From NCBI RefSeq assembly GCF_008831285.2, contig NC_045145.1:15932802-15996801 (forward strand): 64,000 nucleotides of DNA, in the 5' to 3' direction. Position numbers and translations under genes: made by a program. The DNA comes from Nymphaea colorata (Eukaryota > Streptophyta > Magnoliopsida > Nymphaeales > Nymphaeaceae). Shown here piece after piece: positions 16,701 through 28,891 of the stretch. Position 1 is the stretch's first letter; each line of letters starts with the position of its first letter. The notes below the pieces were generated by a model. That model was not told the origin of the DNA and searched no databases. It saw only the letters and a list, made by a program, of their open reading frames with translations.

Positions 16701-19700
16701 GTTCTATATTAGAAGCAGTTGGTGCTTTCAATTATAAAGACCTTTATGTACTTGACATGAGTCTTGTTTCTCAACTTCTATGTCTTAGGCAGTGTCATTG
16801 GGCCATCTACGTTGTCCTTAACATGCCACAGGATTTAGATGTTCCCGGTTTGCATGCCAGTGTGATAAAAGAAATCTTATTTCAGTACTGTGAAATTTGG
16901 AGTTCACATGAAGAGCAACGCAAATTCATTGAAGATCTAGGAATACCATCAGCATGGATGGACGAGGCTTTGGTATATCTTCCTCTTCCCCCCGAACACC
17001 CTCAACACACTCACACACATACACGTTATTATGTAACTTGGTTGGTTATTGCGACAGATAGAACTAAGAGTCTTGCAGGTTAAAGTTTCTACCTTTCATA
17101 CTTTCTGCACTTTTCATACTAGCATCGTAGCTTCAGGTCTCTCTTTTTAAGCCTTCTTTTTTCTTGTCTGGTTTTTCATAATCCTTTTCCTTTTCTAAAT
17201 GCAGGCTATCTATTTCCAGTACTATGGTAACCAGATGAAGGCCTTCAATCATCTTCTTGCTTGTTCTAGCTGGCAGAAAGCTCATTTAATCTTTGTCATA
17301 TCAATTGCACATTCCTTATTTTTGTCCTGTAAGTAGATACTCTTTATTGATGGAATCTCATTTATGTAAGAAGAAGCCTGCCTGAAAATAGTTGCTTGTT
17401 TATTGCATGTGCTTTGATTCTTCTGTCATAAAATTATCGTTAGACAATAAGATTATGTCATCCTTTTTAATGTAAGAAAATAACATGATTCTTATCTTGC
17501 ATTCTAGATTTTCAAGCACGAGTTGCTCTCAATTATAAAATAACACCTCCTCTCTACATCCCTCCCTCTCAGGCGTCTAAAATGGAATGCAGTTCACTTG
17601 CTGGTGTAAAATGTAAATTCAGATGGTCAAGTGGAACTTGGTTGTGCTACACAGACATTTTTTTTCAAGGGGTTTGATTAGTCTGTGGAAGCTAAAAAGC
17701 TGCTCCTATGTTTAGAAATGTCTCTGATGATTACTAATTAGTTTGTCCATAATTCTATTTGCTACACCTTGGTTATATTAGCTGAGATCGCAAAATGGAC
17801 GATGACTTCACCTCTGGTTGTCCTCCTTTGTAGATTGTCAGATGGATTATGTCTCTAACTTTTAGGCCTTCCTGTAGTTTAGTTTTTATTGTCACAGAAA
17901 TGACTTATTTCTGCCTTAAAATTTCATTTTTCAAAGCTAAAAAAGTAAAATGCTTTTGAATTAAATGTTAATTTAAGATGTAATGCTCTTGTTGCAAAAG
18001 TTGGAACACTATCTTCTTTTTTTAAGCTGTATTAATGGTCTTTCTTTTGTGTTCTGTATATCTTTTTGAGGTAACACTTTTTTTTTTTTTTCTGGGTTCA
18101 GCTGAAGATTCACGGTTGTGGAAGCTTGCAACATCCTTGGAAGAGCACAAGTCAGAAATTGCAGACTGGGATTTGGGTGCTGGAATCTATATTGACTTTT
18201 ATCTGCTACGGGGTTCTTTGAGAGGGGAAGATACAATGCCTGAGTTGGTGAGATAGTTCGTATCTGTTCCCTGCAGAAATTTAACCAGACAATAATTTGT
18301 TGACAACATATAAGTACATAAATGTTATACAATGATAGACAAAATATAATTAAAAAAAAAACTTATACATTCCATGCAGTGTTGGTATAATTGTCAGTTT
18401 GACTCTGACTCCTTGAATAACCCCTCATATATGAGCCAAACACATACAGACAAGTAATGGGGATTTGATGATACTTTTTAAAATTCTTTTACCTTTTATC
18501 TTTTCTGGTTTGTATTTTTATATGAAACTGAATAGGGAGTTCTGTGGCTCTGAATCTGGAACATCTGAGTTGCGAGTATGATTCATAGGTGCGCTAATTG
18601 ATGTCATCAATCAGATTGTTAAGGGTCACCATTTCATCATGTAATGTTCTCTTTGCAATTTGATGTAGACCCACCAGCGTCAGCATGATTATTAATTTGT
18701 TTGAACCTGAGTAGATTGGCTTCAATAACGTGGCAGATGTTGCTTGTTGTACAATTTTCTTTTCTTACTTTTGGTAATTGATGTTATTAGGCTAATAGAT
18801 TGAATTTGTTGTACTCTTGATAGCATATTGAAAGATGGATTAGATGCATGCCTTGAATCTGTGGACAATGTGAGCCAGAGTTTTGACTTTCTGCTTTTAT
18901 GAGCTGTAGTTTGTTTCAGATCCACAAAATCTTTTTTGTGCATTAGCTGGAGTATAACCTATGAACCATTACTTTTACTGGTAAATTCTAGTTTCTGGAA
19001 CTCAGAAAAACTATTTTGCTTGGTATTTGTTGATCAGATTAGGATGCTTAAAATCTAAACATCCATATGTCTTTGTGCCTTTGAGTCTACAGTTACTGGG
19101 AGGCATCAACTGATTGAGTGTGATGTTTTTGGCTAAGTTTTTATTTCCTTTATTCCTAAAAAGATGATTCCAATTACTTCTACCTTCTTCAGGAAATTTT
19201 CTAACGAGGAGGAATCGTTGTTTCAGGATTCTATTGATAAGAAGAACGTGGCCTGTAGAGACTTTTTCACACGCTTGAATAAGTCACTGCTAGTATGGGG
19301 AAGCAAATTGCCTTTAGATGTGAGGTAAGTTGTAGCCCTTCAATAAAGGTCGGGGCTTACCCCCCAGCAGTCTTCATCAGGAGGTGCTAGGCATTATAGA
19401 AACCTCACTCTTCATTTACTTGTTATGGTTTTTATTTGATTTCCAAGTCATAGCCTTTTTCCTATAGAAAAAATGTTTCTTACCAGGTTGGACCGAGCCT
19501 CCCTCTGGTGGATGAGTGATGTGGGCGAGTAGAGAACCTGAATGAGTTGAGAGTTTGGCACTTAGGTTCAGTTTTTTGGGCTTACATCCAGCTTGGGTCG
19601 GCTCTCTGGAAGAGTCCTGTCAGAATTGCATTAACCAGAATGATGATCTTGAAATAAGCTGGACATGAGTTTAGACTGAGCTGGCCCATAATGAACCTAT

Positions 19701-20731
19701 TTCGTTTGACAGCCCTGAGAAACGAGGAGCTCTGAATCACAAGGCATTGAGTACTAACCTTTCTGATTTTGTTTATATTGCCATTTTTGCAAGGGTGGCC
19801 TTTACATGTGTTGTCTTTGAACCAGTGGTTGACTTGACAATAGGCAGATATGACCCTCATAAACTTTTTTTACCTTCAATGTAAAGAATTTGGGGTCGTT
19901 TCTTGAAATAATCATCCTCTCGCATAGTCGTTTCTTTCCCAAGAATTTATTCCTTAGCATGCCTTTCAGGATACCCCTTTCAGGATATCCTTTTAAAACT
20001 GTACTACTAGTCTACTGCCTATTTGCTACTTCCTAATTTTCTGAAAATTTGTGGCTGCTTTGATTATATTATATATAGATAAAATAACAAGAATATTCTT
20101 TTTAAAGCAGCCATTCTGTATGGTACAAAAGTTGCAAAAAGGTATGCCTTTTTAATGTCTCCCAAAGCCTTGAGTAGCTTTTACGCTTGGACATTATTGG
20201 ATATTAGATTCAGGATGAATGATGTGATACTGTGGCTTACTGTCGAGTCTGATGTGGGCTGCTTGGATTTTGGACTTTAGTCTTTAGATCATGTGCCTAC
20301 CGATCCTACAACTTGCTTCTCTAGCTGTGGGACTTCTGACATTTGATGGGCATGGGACTTGTGACATTTGAAGAGGGCAGCAGCGGCCGTAGCTGCCTCT
20401 TTTGCAAACGTTTGCAACTTTGGACTTCAGTTCCCCAATGTTCAGTTCTGTTTGTGTACTTTGCAAAGTAGATTTTGCCTATTTACTTGTTCCAGGCTCT
20501 TGATTGATGCTCATAACGTGCAGGGCAACCTATTCAGAGATGGCAAATGAATTGTGCATGCTACTCATGTCCAGCAATGGGGAGAAATCTACCTGTGCTA
20601 ATCAATTGAGCCGGTTCAATACTCTTCTTGGTGCACCCATACCAGAAGACCAAAGGTTTTCTCATATGCAGGATGCAGTGTCGGCTTTCACATTTTGGCT
20701 TAAAGAAGGCGTCTTGGCAACAGATTTATGA
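13721..20731 (+). CDS. NUP96: Nuclear pore complex protein NUP96
   Basis: Scaffold nucleoporin of the outer-ring (Y, Nup107-160) complex, needed for nuclear pore assembly and mRNA export; the Arabidopsis orthologue is also known as SAR3/MOS3. Six exons: 13721-13766, 14328-16972, 17205-17328, 18102-18247, 19227-19324, 20524-20731, all in frame, giving 1088 aa. Residues about 55-195 are a nucleoporin autopeptidase (Peptidase S59/Nup98 C-terminal) domain, with YCSRVSNFTVGRVNYG, FFGETDVRWLNLDQIV and GSGLNKAAEVTL, ending in H194-F-S. An acidic linker (FTEEDEDDMD) follows. The Nup96 helical domain occupies roughly the second half (DAAVELAACQGDVRLACLLSQ; HKSEIADWDLGAGIYI; GAPIPEDQRFSHMQDAVSAF). ATG 13721 has good context and joins exon 2 with a split Gly codon; ATG 14350 inside exon 2 is an alternative start that would lose 23 residues. 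Plants encode NUP98 and NUP96 as separate genes, which fits this structure. Confidence 0.95.
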
Positions 20732-22584
20732 CCTGAATGGTAGCTAAGCTTTTAGAAAAAAGTCTCTCTCTCTCTCTCTCTTTCTCCCCATCAAATATGC
20801 CCAAGCACAAATGCCACTTACGGTTGACTGGAGAAGAGAAACTTTTATCCTTATTATGCCTGAAAATGATGGAGACAGTGCATGATATCATCTTTATTCG
20901 GCAACAGCATACTCTGGGGAAACGGCACAACTGATTTTAATCTTTGTTCGAGTGAGACAGGTGCCAGTGAAATAGAAAATTCTTCCTCTTCGTTTTCCTT
21001 GGGATGGTGCTTTTGGCACATCAAAGCTCTGCAGAGGATATATTATTTGCGAAAGGTTTGAGTCGCCAGGTTGAAACCAAGCGACTCGTAGGATCTTCAG
21101 CTAGATGGCTTTTCTATCTTGAAGCTGTATAGGCAGCTAGACTTCAGTGAGTCTCTGTAAGATTTAAGAGGTGATCAATGTTGTACCATAGAATATTTTG
21201 TAATATCTTTGTAGGTTCTATGGTAATCTCTGTTTTTCCTGCTCAGTTTTTCAATGGATTGGTGGATATTTGCATATAATTGATAATTGTTCTTCAGCTT
21301 AATCAACCAATCGGTTTGTTACTTTCGATGTAATAGGCCTATGTTTTGAAGGGACATGCGGCCAGGAATCTAACACCCCTCATAATTCTGAGAAGCGTTT
21401 GATTAGCATGAATGCCATAACAGTCCGATTACGTGTTGTCTACTTGTCTTTTCCTTTATATGTTGGCATACACTGTTGCCGTCTTTCTGGTGGTGGCAAT
21501 CCGTCCCGACTTTACATAAATTTGACTGTCTCATCTTGATGAAGAAAACAAAAAGTTGGGAATTTCTATTTTTTGTCATTTGTTAACGTGATTTGGTTTC
21601 CCCTTCATTGATTGTAGTCAAAGTTGGATAAAATTCACTGGGGCAGGGATGTTGGTATTTATGCTTACTTTTGGAAGGTGGCGGACCATCTGCTCTGCTC
21701 TGTATTCTTCCTCCATCGATATGTGTACTTTTATCTGCAGTAGGATCTGGATAAATGGATCAGCTGAGGGCCGAGATTTTATTATGATATTAGCCATTGC
21801 GAGGAATCACATCAGGTACTGTCAGGAATTTTGATTACTTTCACCAAGAGGGTTTCGTGTTCCATTTGTTGATGTATATATTTTTTACTTTTTGGCGGTG
21901 GATTTAGAGAAAAAGTGAAAATTTGTGATCATTGATCAGTATAGTGTTTTTGACCAATCGAAACGATTCTGTGAGGGGAAATAAATCATCACTGCCCCTG
22001 GCTAGATGTAGAAATTCTAACTTGACATCTTTGGGGGGCATTCTATCATCACAAATCATAGATCTGAGATCTTAATTTTATGATTTGGAGTCTGTGACTT
22101 TTAACAATGGTCTGAAAGACGCATGGGTTATATATAATGGACTTGTAAACCTTGCATTTTGAAATTCATAAATCTTTAAGTTTCTTCACACTTGTAATTC
22201 ATAGTGAAATACGATGTGAATTCATAGTTTGCAAATTTAGAATTTATTAGTCTTTAATTTAAAGTGGGTCAAATGTCTCCTCAGATAGAAGCATAGGACA
22301 GAAAGCAAAGCCAAGAAATTTTCAGAACTAAAAATGTCTGGCAGAGGAGGTGATGAAAGCTTTAGTTGCACATTGAAAACTTAAGTCCAATCTCTTGCCA
22401 CCAGATTTGTGTATTTATCATTCACATCTGTCTGTCATCTCTATGGCATGTATCTATCTTGGAATGCCTAACACCACAGTAGGGAGTAGGGCCCCAAGGG
22501 TTGTAGTGCATTGGGCGCCTAAGTGGTTTACTCCAACAGAGTTTATGTCACTAAACCTATGGTTGCTGTCACGATTCAGTGTAT

Positions 22585-22776
22585 TACCCCTTTGAACCCT
22601 AAAAGATCTCAAATTATGCTCTATGGGTCTCATACCCCTTTGAACCGTAAAAGACCTCGAATTATGTTCTATGGGTCTCATACCCCTTTGAACCATAAAA
22701 GATCTCGAATTATGCTCTATGGGTTTCATACCCCTTTGAACCGTAAAAGATCTCGAATTATGCTCTATGGGTCTCA
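22585..22776. repeat. Minisatellite, four 48 bp units
   Basis: Units start at 22585, 22633, 22681 and 22729, each beginning TACCCCTTTGAACC and ending CTATGGGTCTCA (one unit has TTTCA). They differ at only a few positions. Because 48 is a multiple of three, the array is open on both strands and produces apparent 16-residue repeat peptides, which are most likely not real proteins. Confidence 0.95.
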
Positions 22777-23135
22777 GGAGTGAGGGGCACACGCCGGTTG
22801 AAAATAATCACTTACCTTGAAAAAGAGTTGAAAAAAGAACACGACACAGTAGGATTTGATAAACTTCAGGTACATAAGAGTCGGCATTTGTTAAGGGTCA
22901 CTACTAGGTGGGGTGGGGTAATGAGGATTTGATCCAAAAGTTTTTTTTTTTTTCCATTATCAATAAAAAAAAGATAGAAACTAACCCTCAAAAACAAGAA
23001 AAATAAGGCCTATCTAGCAACTGACATACACAACTTTCTATTTACACAAACCAGAAAATTTGTCAGACGAGCACAAAGATTTAAAATAGGGCAACATTCT
23101 TGGTCTGGACCAAGTTTCAAGGGACACTATCTTTT

Positions 23136-23240
23136 TATATATATATATATATATTATATATATATGAGGGAGAGAGTCCCAGGCTTATTATATATATATA
23201 TATATATGAGGGAGAGGGGAAAGAGGATGGTCCCAGGCTT
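23136..23240. repeat. Duplicated AT-microsatellite module
   Basis: An AT run followed by GAGGGAGAG and GTCCCAGGCTT occurs at 23136-23186 and again at 23187-23240, the second copy with a 13 bp insertion between the two words. Confidence 0.7.
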
Positions 23241-23825
23241 CCATCCTGATGAACGGTTTAATGAGCAATGTCGTAAGCAAAGAAGGCTGACACAAAAATA
23301 AAGTCGCAGGCAAGAGAAGACAAGAAGGCCACAAGCAGAGCTCAGCCAGAGGAGTCGCCGTCAAATACCTGAAGCCATCCAGTCAGACGTACCTTAGTCC
23401 CTTAATTGAGAGGGGGAAGATAGGGAACCGGAAGCGGCCGAGCATAGATTGGGCCCAGCGGCGATCCACTTCCCCCGCACACCATCGCTCTCACTGCGAC
23501 CCCTGAAGGGCCGAACATGATACTCAGAGGCCGTCTTTCCTGTCCTTTTTGTCTTTCATTTTTCCCGAGACAATTTCAGGAAAGATACAGCTCCAGACCT
23601 CCCTTCCTCCATCAGTCCACCACCAGGAATCAGCCAAACTGTAAGGCTCTCTCCGCTAATCATCATTAATGATAATACACCATTACTCGACCTTTGTTCT
23701 GCTGGGATCATTCACCAAACAAGCGGACGAACGGTGGCAATCTCTCATACTCTCTCTCCTTTTCGTCATCGCCGTCGTCGTCGTCGTCTTCTGATATCGT
23801 CTTCGGCATTGTCGTCGCCGTTGTA

Positions 23826-23847
23826 CTCTCTCTCTCTCTCTCTCTCT
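23826..23847. repeat. (CT)n microsatellite upstream of the bZIP start
   Basis: Perfect CT run about 290 bp before ATG 24136, probably within the 5' leader or core promoter. Confidence 0.8.
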
Positions 23848-23924
23848 GATACTCCGACAAACTCCGCGTCCTCCGTTCCCCTCTTTTTCTCTTAAAAGAG
23901 TTGGGGGTTGTTGGGAGGCTCGAC

Positions 23925-24109
23925 ATGTTTCTTTGTTAATTGTGGGTGGTTTTGGCGTTGGGATTTTCCCCTTCTTTTTCGTATTGGTGGGGGCTTGGGA
24001 GCGATTGTTCTGGAGTTCGCGAAGGGTGTTGGTGAATCGTACTATTAGGGTTTTTGTTCTGAATCTTCCTGGACTGTGTGGGTTGTGGTTTGGGATGTCG
24101 GTTGCCTAG
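23925..24109 (+). promoter_or_regulatory. Two very short upstream ORFs before the bZIP gene
   Basis: ATG 23925 opens a four-codon frame ending TAA at 23939, and ATG 24095 a four-codon frame ending TAG at 24109, 26 bp before the main ATG 24136. If transcription starts upstream of them they could dampen translation; the transcript start is not known. Confidence 0.4.
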
Positions 24110-24135
24110 GGTTTAGAGTTGGTCCGTTTTGTTGG

Positions 24136-27100
24136 ATGGGAGAGACGACGATGACGTCAACAAACGGAGGTCAGGGGCCTCTAACGAGGCAGGGTTCCTT
24201 GTATAATCTGACGTTGGATGAGGTCCAGAACCATTTGGGAGAACTTGGGAAGCCGTTGATGAGCATGAATTTGGAAGAGTTCTTAAGGACGATAACGTCT
24301 GCAGAAGAGAGCCTGGGTGCCAACGCCGTGGATGCTGCAGATCCCGCTCAGTTTATCTCTTCTACTGCGGTTTCCGAAATTCAGAGGCAACCCAGTTTTT
24401 TGTTGAACCAAGACTTAGGAAACAAGACTGTCGACGACATTTGGAGAGAAATTCAGCAGGTTCAGGGAAAGATCCCGCCGGAGGAAGGGAAGGTTCAACG
24501 GCAGCCGACGCTGGGAGAGATGACGCTTGAAGATTTCTTGTTCCGGGCGGGTGCTTTAAGCCAAAACTCGGATCCTTCTCTTGCTCCCCCGGCAATGCCG
24601 CTGATGCCGGTTGAAGTGATGCCTGTTCCTCAGCAGGATTGGATAGAATATCAGCTTGCCAATGCAACTGCCGTCGCGGCTTCATGTTCATCTTCAGCTC
24701 CGCCTCCACCGCATCAGAATTTGACAGGCATGTATATGCCTGGCTTTGGGGTGGGCGTCAGCAGTCCGGTTTTGGATGTTGGGTACATGGAGAATCCGAT
24801 GACAGCATCTTCACCGCTCATGGCCATGCCCCTAGAGAATGTAGACAGAAAGCGGACGGCCTCGGATGAAGTCAGGGATAGAGCAATTGACCGGAGGCAG
24901 AAACGGATGATCAAGAACAGAGAGTCTGCTGCACGTTCCCGTGCCAGGAAGCAGGTTTGTGGGGTATCCTTCTGGGTGGTTATGGTTTCAGTTTTCTCCT
25001 CCTCGTTCACATTTTATGAAGTTTTGGGCTTTGTTCTCCAGGCTTATACGAGTCAGCTGGAGGGAGAAGTTTCGCAATTGAAGGATGTGAATACGAGGCT
25101 TAAAAAGGAGAAAGTAAGTGTCACCTTGAAGGCTATATTATTGCATTTCAGTTGGTTTTCTTCAACCCATGCACGCCTTATATGATTCGTAAATGCTGGG
25201 TTGCACGATGAGCCGAAAGGACAGATGATAGCCTGACAGTAGTTTCTTTAGCCGCAAGCTTTGGGAGGAATGCTCCTTTGTATACAAATTACAACATACT
25301 TCACATGCAGAACACATACTAGTTTTAAAAGACAATGTAAATCATGTAAGCCAGCAAAAACTTGCTAAACAGATCAAATATGTAAAATTGTGGGGGCGTT
25401 CATGAAGTAGGCCTGTACAGCAGGACCAGTAGCGGATGCAAAAGTGCAATAAATCAGAAGGATGAATGTCTGGGAAAGGACAGAGGTAGAAGACCACTCC
25501 CCTTCTCTCTGCGTTTACCATGTTGTTCGTTCTACAACATTTCTTTCTCCTGTGGAAGCCCTAGGGTTTTCTCATGTCCTTGATCTGGTTTCAGAATCGA
25601 GTGGCACGATTTTCTCTAATTTCTGGTGGGAAGCCAAGGGAAATGCCTGAAACGTGTGGTCAGACATGATTTCTGTTTATTTGTTTTTCACCTTTTCTAA
25701 TCTAAGGTCTATATTGTGGAGCCACAGCACTGAAATGATTTCCACAACTGCAGGTTTGGTTGGTTTTAAGTTTTTAGCTGCACCATATGGTCTGTCATTT
25801 GTAAATTTGTTATTCAGCATGATAATTTTCTTGTCAGAATCCTATCTCATTCTCAGCTGATGATTCTGGAGAATGGCCGGTTCAGTGCAGTAGGTTTTCT
25901 ATGAGGATTTCACTTATTGGTCACTATAAGTCCAATGAAATTGGTCAGTTATTTTGACTGTGGTTGGGAGGGATGTTTCCTGGTAGAGAATATTGTGATA
26001 ATCAATAAGAACACATGACCGAAAGATCATAAACACATTGAAAATTCCTAAGTTCAGATAGGAAATGTGTGTCTGTAGGCAGCTAGATTTCCTAACATTC
26101 TTTTAGCTCATATAATTAAGTCTACTTTGCTGTAAGTGTGTTTTTAGGCATTTGGCTTGCTTCCCAGTTCTAGATGCTGGGTGATGTAGCAGTGGACTGC
26201 AACTGCTGTTGTCTGGATAGATGGTCAAACCTCTTATGGTTGCATTAGATATTTTTTGTGAATATTGCTGCTTTTATGGGCTTGGGCATGAAGAAAGTGT
26301 CAACTAACTTGTTCATTGAAAGTGGTGTTTTTGTTTTATTATAGAAGTCCCATATTACTATGCTTTTACAGGTAGGAGCAGTGTTGTAAAACGTGCAATT
26401 TAACCTGTACACACCAGGTGCACAGTTAGATACACAGCGTAACATAATGTAATATAACATAAAGTATCACAACTTTTAATATTAAAGATTCACAAAAAAA
26501 TTTAAAATCTGAGGATATGAAAAATTCTCCATGAAAAAACATAAGAAAATAACAAATATGTGTTGCTTAAAACATGCATGCTTTCATTAAACTCCCAATA
26601 TGTAAACGGATGTCAAAACAAATAAGTTTACATCATCTATGATTTACTCCTTGGAGTCATTAAGGCTTAATCAACTTATGGTCATAAAATGTGATTTTCT
26701 ATTTTTTATTTTTGAGAACAAACACACGATCTAATAAAAATACCATGAGTGCTCTGTTTTTGTTGAATGAAATCATCCCTAAATTGTATTTTTCAAAAAT
26801 GTGTACGATGCATTGCATGTAAAACTTAATCTTAAGAAGTTGATGTAACTTTCAATCCAAAAGGAAAAAAAATGGCACTTTTTGATGTTACCAAGGTGTA
26901 ACATAAGGTACAGCTGCATTGCACCTGAACATGCAATACAAGGTGTATATCATAGGGCACAACCAATACGGTATGTTTTGGGGTTGTATCATGATGTCTA
27001 CATTCATGGTTATGTTGCATAGAACACTGGTTACCAACCTTCAATTGATCACAGTTGTTTCATTGTGGTGTCTTCTTCTTCTGATAGATCTTCATATGTC

Positions 27101-28891
27101 TTGCTCTGTTCTAATTGTCAATGTTGGTGAAGCTAGCACCTGGGTCCTGGAGTGAGATCAATACTTGCTTCATATACTTACATTGTACACAGCTTTGTCA
27201 TGTTAAGCCACACTCAAGAACTGCATTTATCAGAAATATTTGCTTCATATTAGTGGAAGGCTGGAAGCATATTTTATCATTGGGTTCTGCAAGATGACTG
27301 AATTAGCTGTCCCCATTGTGGGATCTTGAAACTTCGATGGCCGTGCTGATGATTTTGCTTATTTTTTTACTGTTTTAATTTGACGATGTCAGTGTAAATG
27401 TCAACATATTCTGAAACAAGTTATCGTGGTTCAGTGGAGGCCTTTGAACAGAGATCAGGATGCAATTATTCTTCATTTTCCCATTAGATGTTTTTCTTGC
27501 GTTTAAAGGTTTTCTTAGGATTGCCAATGAGATTGACAATACCAATTGTTAAGGGTGAAAGATGGTCTAAAGGCTGTGCTGTTACAAGGCTACCTTAGCT
27601 CCTGTTGTGCTAGCTTTCTTATTTGATATGCTGCAAGCCTGCAAGTAAGGCATCATGGACTTGGAGATTGCTGGAAGTAAGGCATCATGGACTCATAGTT
27701 CATCTGATTGATTGTAGATTATGAAATCAGGCATCATAGGTTGATTGTACTGTATAATAATCCCCATTCTTGGGCTGCCGTTGGAAGTTGGAACTTGTTT
27801 GCCTTACTTTGCAGGTTCATACTTCAAGACAAATGCTCTAGGTGGTTCTTGTTTCACTTGGCCTAATTGGACCTCTTGCAGATATCATCTGGCTACATTT
27901 GTTGCCACTGGAGTGGTGGCTCTCTTTGTTGTAAGTGGAGTTGGGATGACTTGGCAAGCCAAACAAGGAGAAACTGTCACAAAAATGGCTCCTGTTTCGT
28001 ACAAACAGTAGTCCAAGTAAATGTGAAACTCGAAAGTGAAATCACACCCTATCTAGTAAAATTCATAATCGGATGACGTCTCCTCTTGCCAACAAACATG
28101 AGAAATGATCTCATTCCCTGCGACAAGCTGAAGCAGATGGATAATTTCGAGATCCTTTTTATGTGAAAGGGTACCCCATATATTGAGTTGACATTATTGA
28201 AAAGACCTTAAGATGCTCATCTGTGGAAAAATTTGGAGCTGAATTTGACTTGCAAGGATGGATCTATCAGTGGACAAGGAAAAGTAGAAAATGTTTTTAT
28301 AATGGAATTGTTCCTTGTTCCAAGAGTCTGATTTTTAGTTATAATTTTTTATACGTGGAATTACGTATATCTAGGGCACAGGAGATGGGCTCAGATACCC
28401 TTTAATTTTTCATGCTCCTGGCCGCTGCCACTTGACGTGCATGATCTTCCAAGTTTCCATATTGCTTGTTCTTCCTACAACATTTATGATGTCCATATTG
28501 CTTGTTCGTCCTATGACATTTATGATTTGTTCTAACAGATCCAAGCAATCTGTGGGAATCATACTGGGTTGTGCAAAGTGACCAGCGGTTGGGCTTCTGG
28601 AAGAGTGTTTTTTTCTTTGCATTGTAGCACCAGTTTGTTAGCCTCAGCTACGCTGTGTCGCAGAGCCAACTTCCTTTCATCTGTGTAACTAATAACAAAC
28701 TGAATTAGTTTGTCGGAAAATACTTTGACGCTTCAGAATGATTGTGCTTGACTATTTTTACTATCCATTCGAGTCATAAAAATCAGTAACTGAAACAACT
28801 TTTACTGATGCAGGAGTTGGACAATATCCTATCCACTCAAATTTCAGCCCCAAGGTATCAGCTCCGTAGGACCAACTCTGCACCAGTTTAA
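24136..28891 (+). CDS. ABF/AREB/ABI5-family bZIP transcription factor (clade A)
   Basis: Nuclear factor of bZIP clade A, which binds ABRE (ACGTGGC) elements in abscisic-acid and stress responses. Exons 24136-24954, 25042-25113 and 28814-28891 join in frame to 322 aa. Conserved phosphorylation-site blocks appear in the family order: C1 (LTRQGSLYNLTLDEVQNHLG), C2 (QRQPSFLLNQ...TVDDIWREIQ), C3 (QRQPTLGEMTLEDFLFRAG). The basic region RRQKRMIKNRESAARSRARK (253-272) has the N-x7-R signature, followed by a short leucine zipper. The C-terminus LRRTNSAPV is the conserved C4 kinase/14-3-3 site. Introns fall exactly where clade A genes have them (after ARKQ and after KEK). The protein is close to AREB3/DPBF-type members in length and end sequence, but the paralogue is not certain. 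ATG 24136 is the first in-frame ATG; 24151 is a second candidate. Intron 2 is 3.7 kb. Confidence 0.95.
25114..28813. other. Large second intron of the bZIP gene
   Basis: 3.7 kb between GT at 25114 and AG at 28813. It has no recognisable exon. It includes a 36 bp tandem duplication (28456-28527) and a repeated GGCATCATGGACT motif (about 27649-27691). Short open frames inside show no family features. Confidence 0.7.
28456..28527. repeat. Tandem duplication, 36 bp unit
   Basis: TCCATATTGCTTGTTC recurs with period 36 (28456-28491 and 28492-28527), copies differing at three or four positions. Confidence 0.8.

Larger units (their letters stand above)
20732..23900. other. Spacer between NUP96 and the bZIP gene
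   Basis: About 3.2 kb. The NUP96 3' region holds a (TC)9 run at 20763-20780. A 4 x 48 bp minisatellite lies at 22585-22776 and AT microsatellites near 23136-23206 that belong to a duplicated motif ending GAGGGAGAG...CCCAGGCTT. No coding region is supported. Confidence 0.6.

Noticed and set aside
22454-22792. Open frames on both strands across the 48 bp repeats
   Set aside because: They result from a repeat period divisible by three; there is no start context, splice support or family match. It is also not a CRISPR array: units are contiguous without spacers, in a plant nuclear genome.
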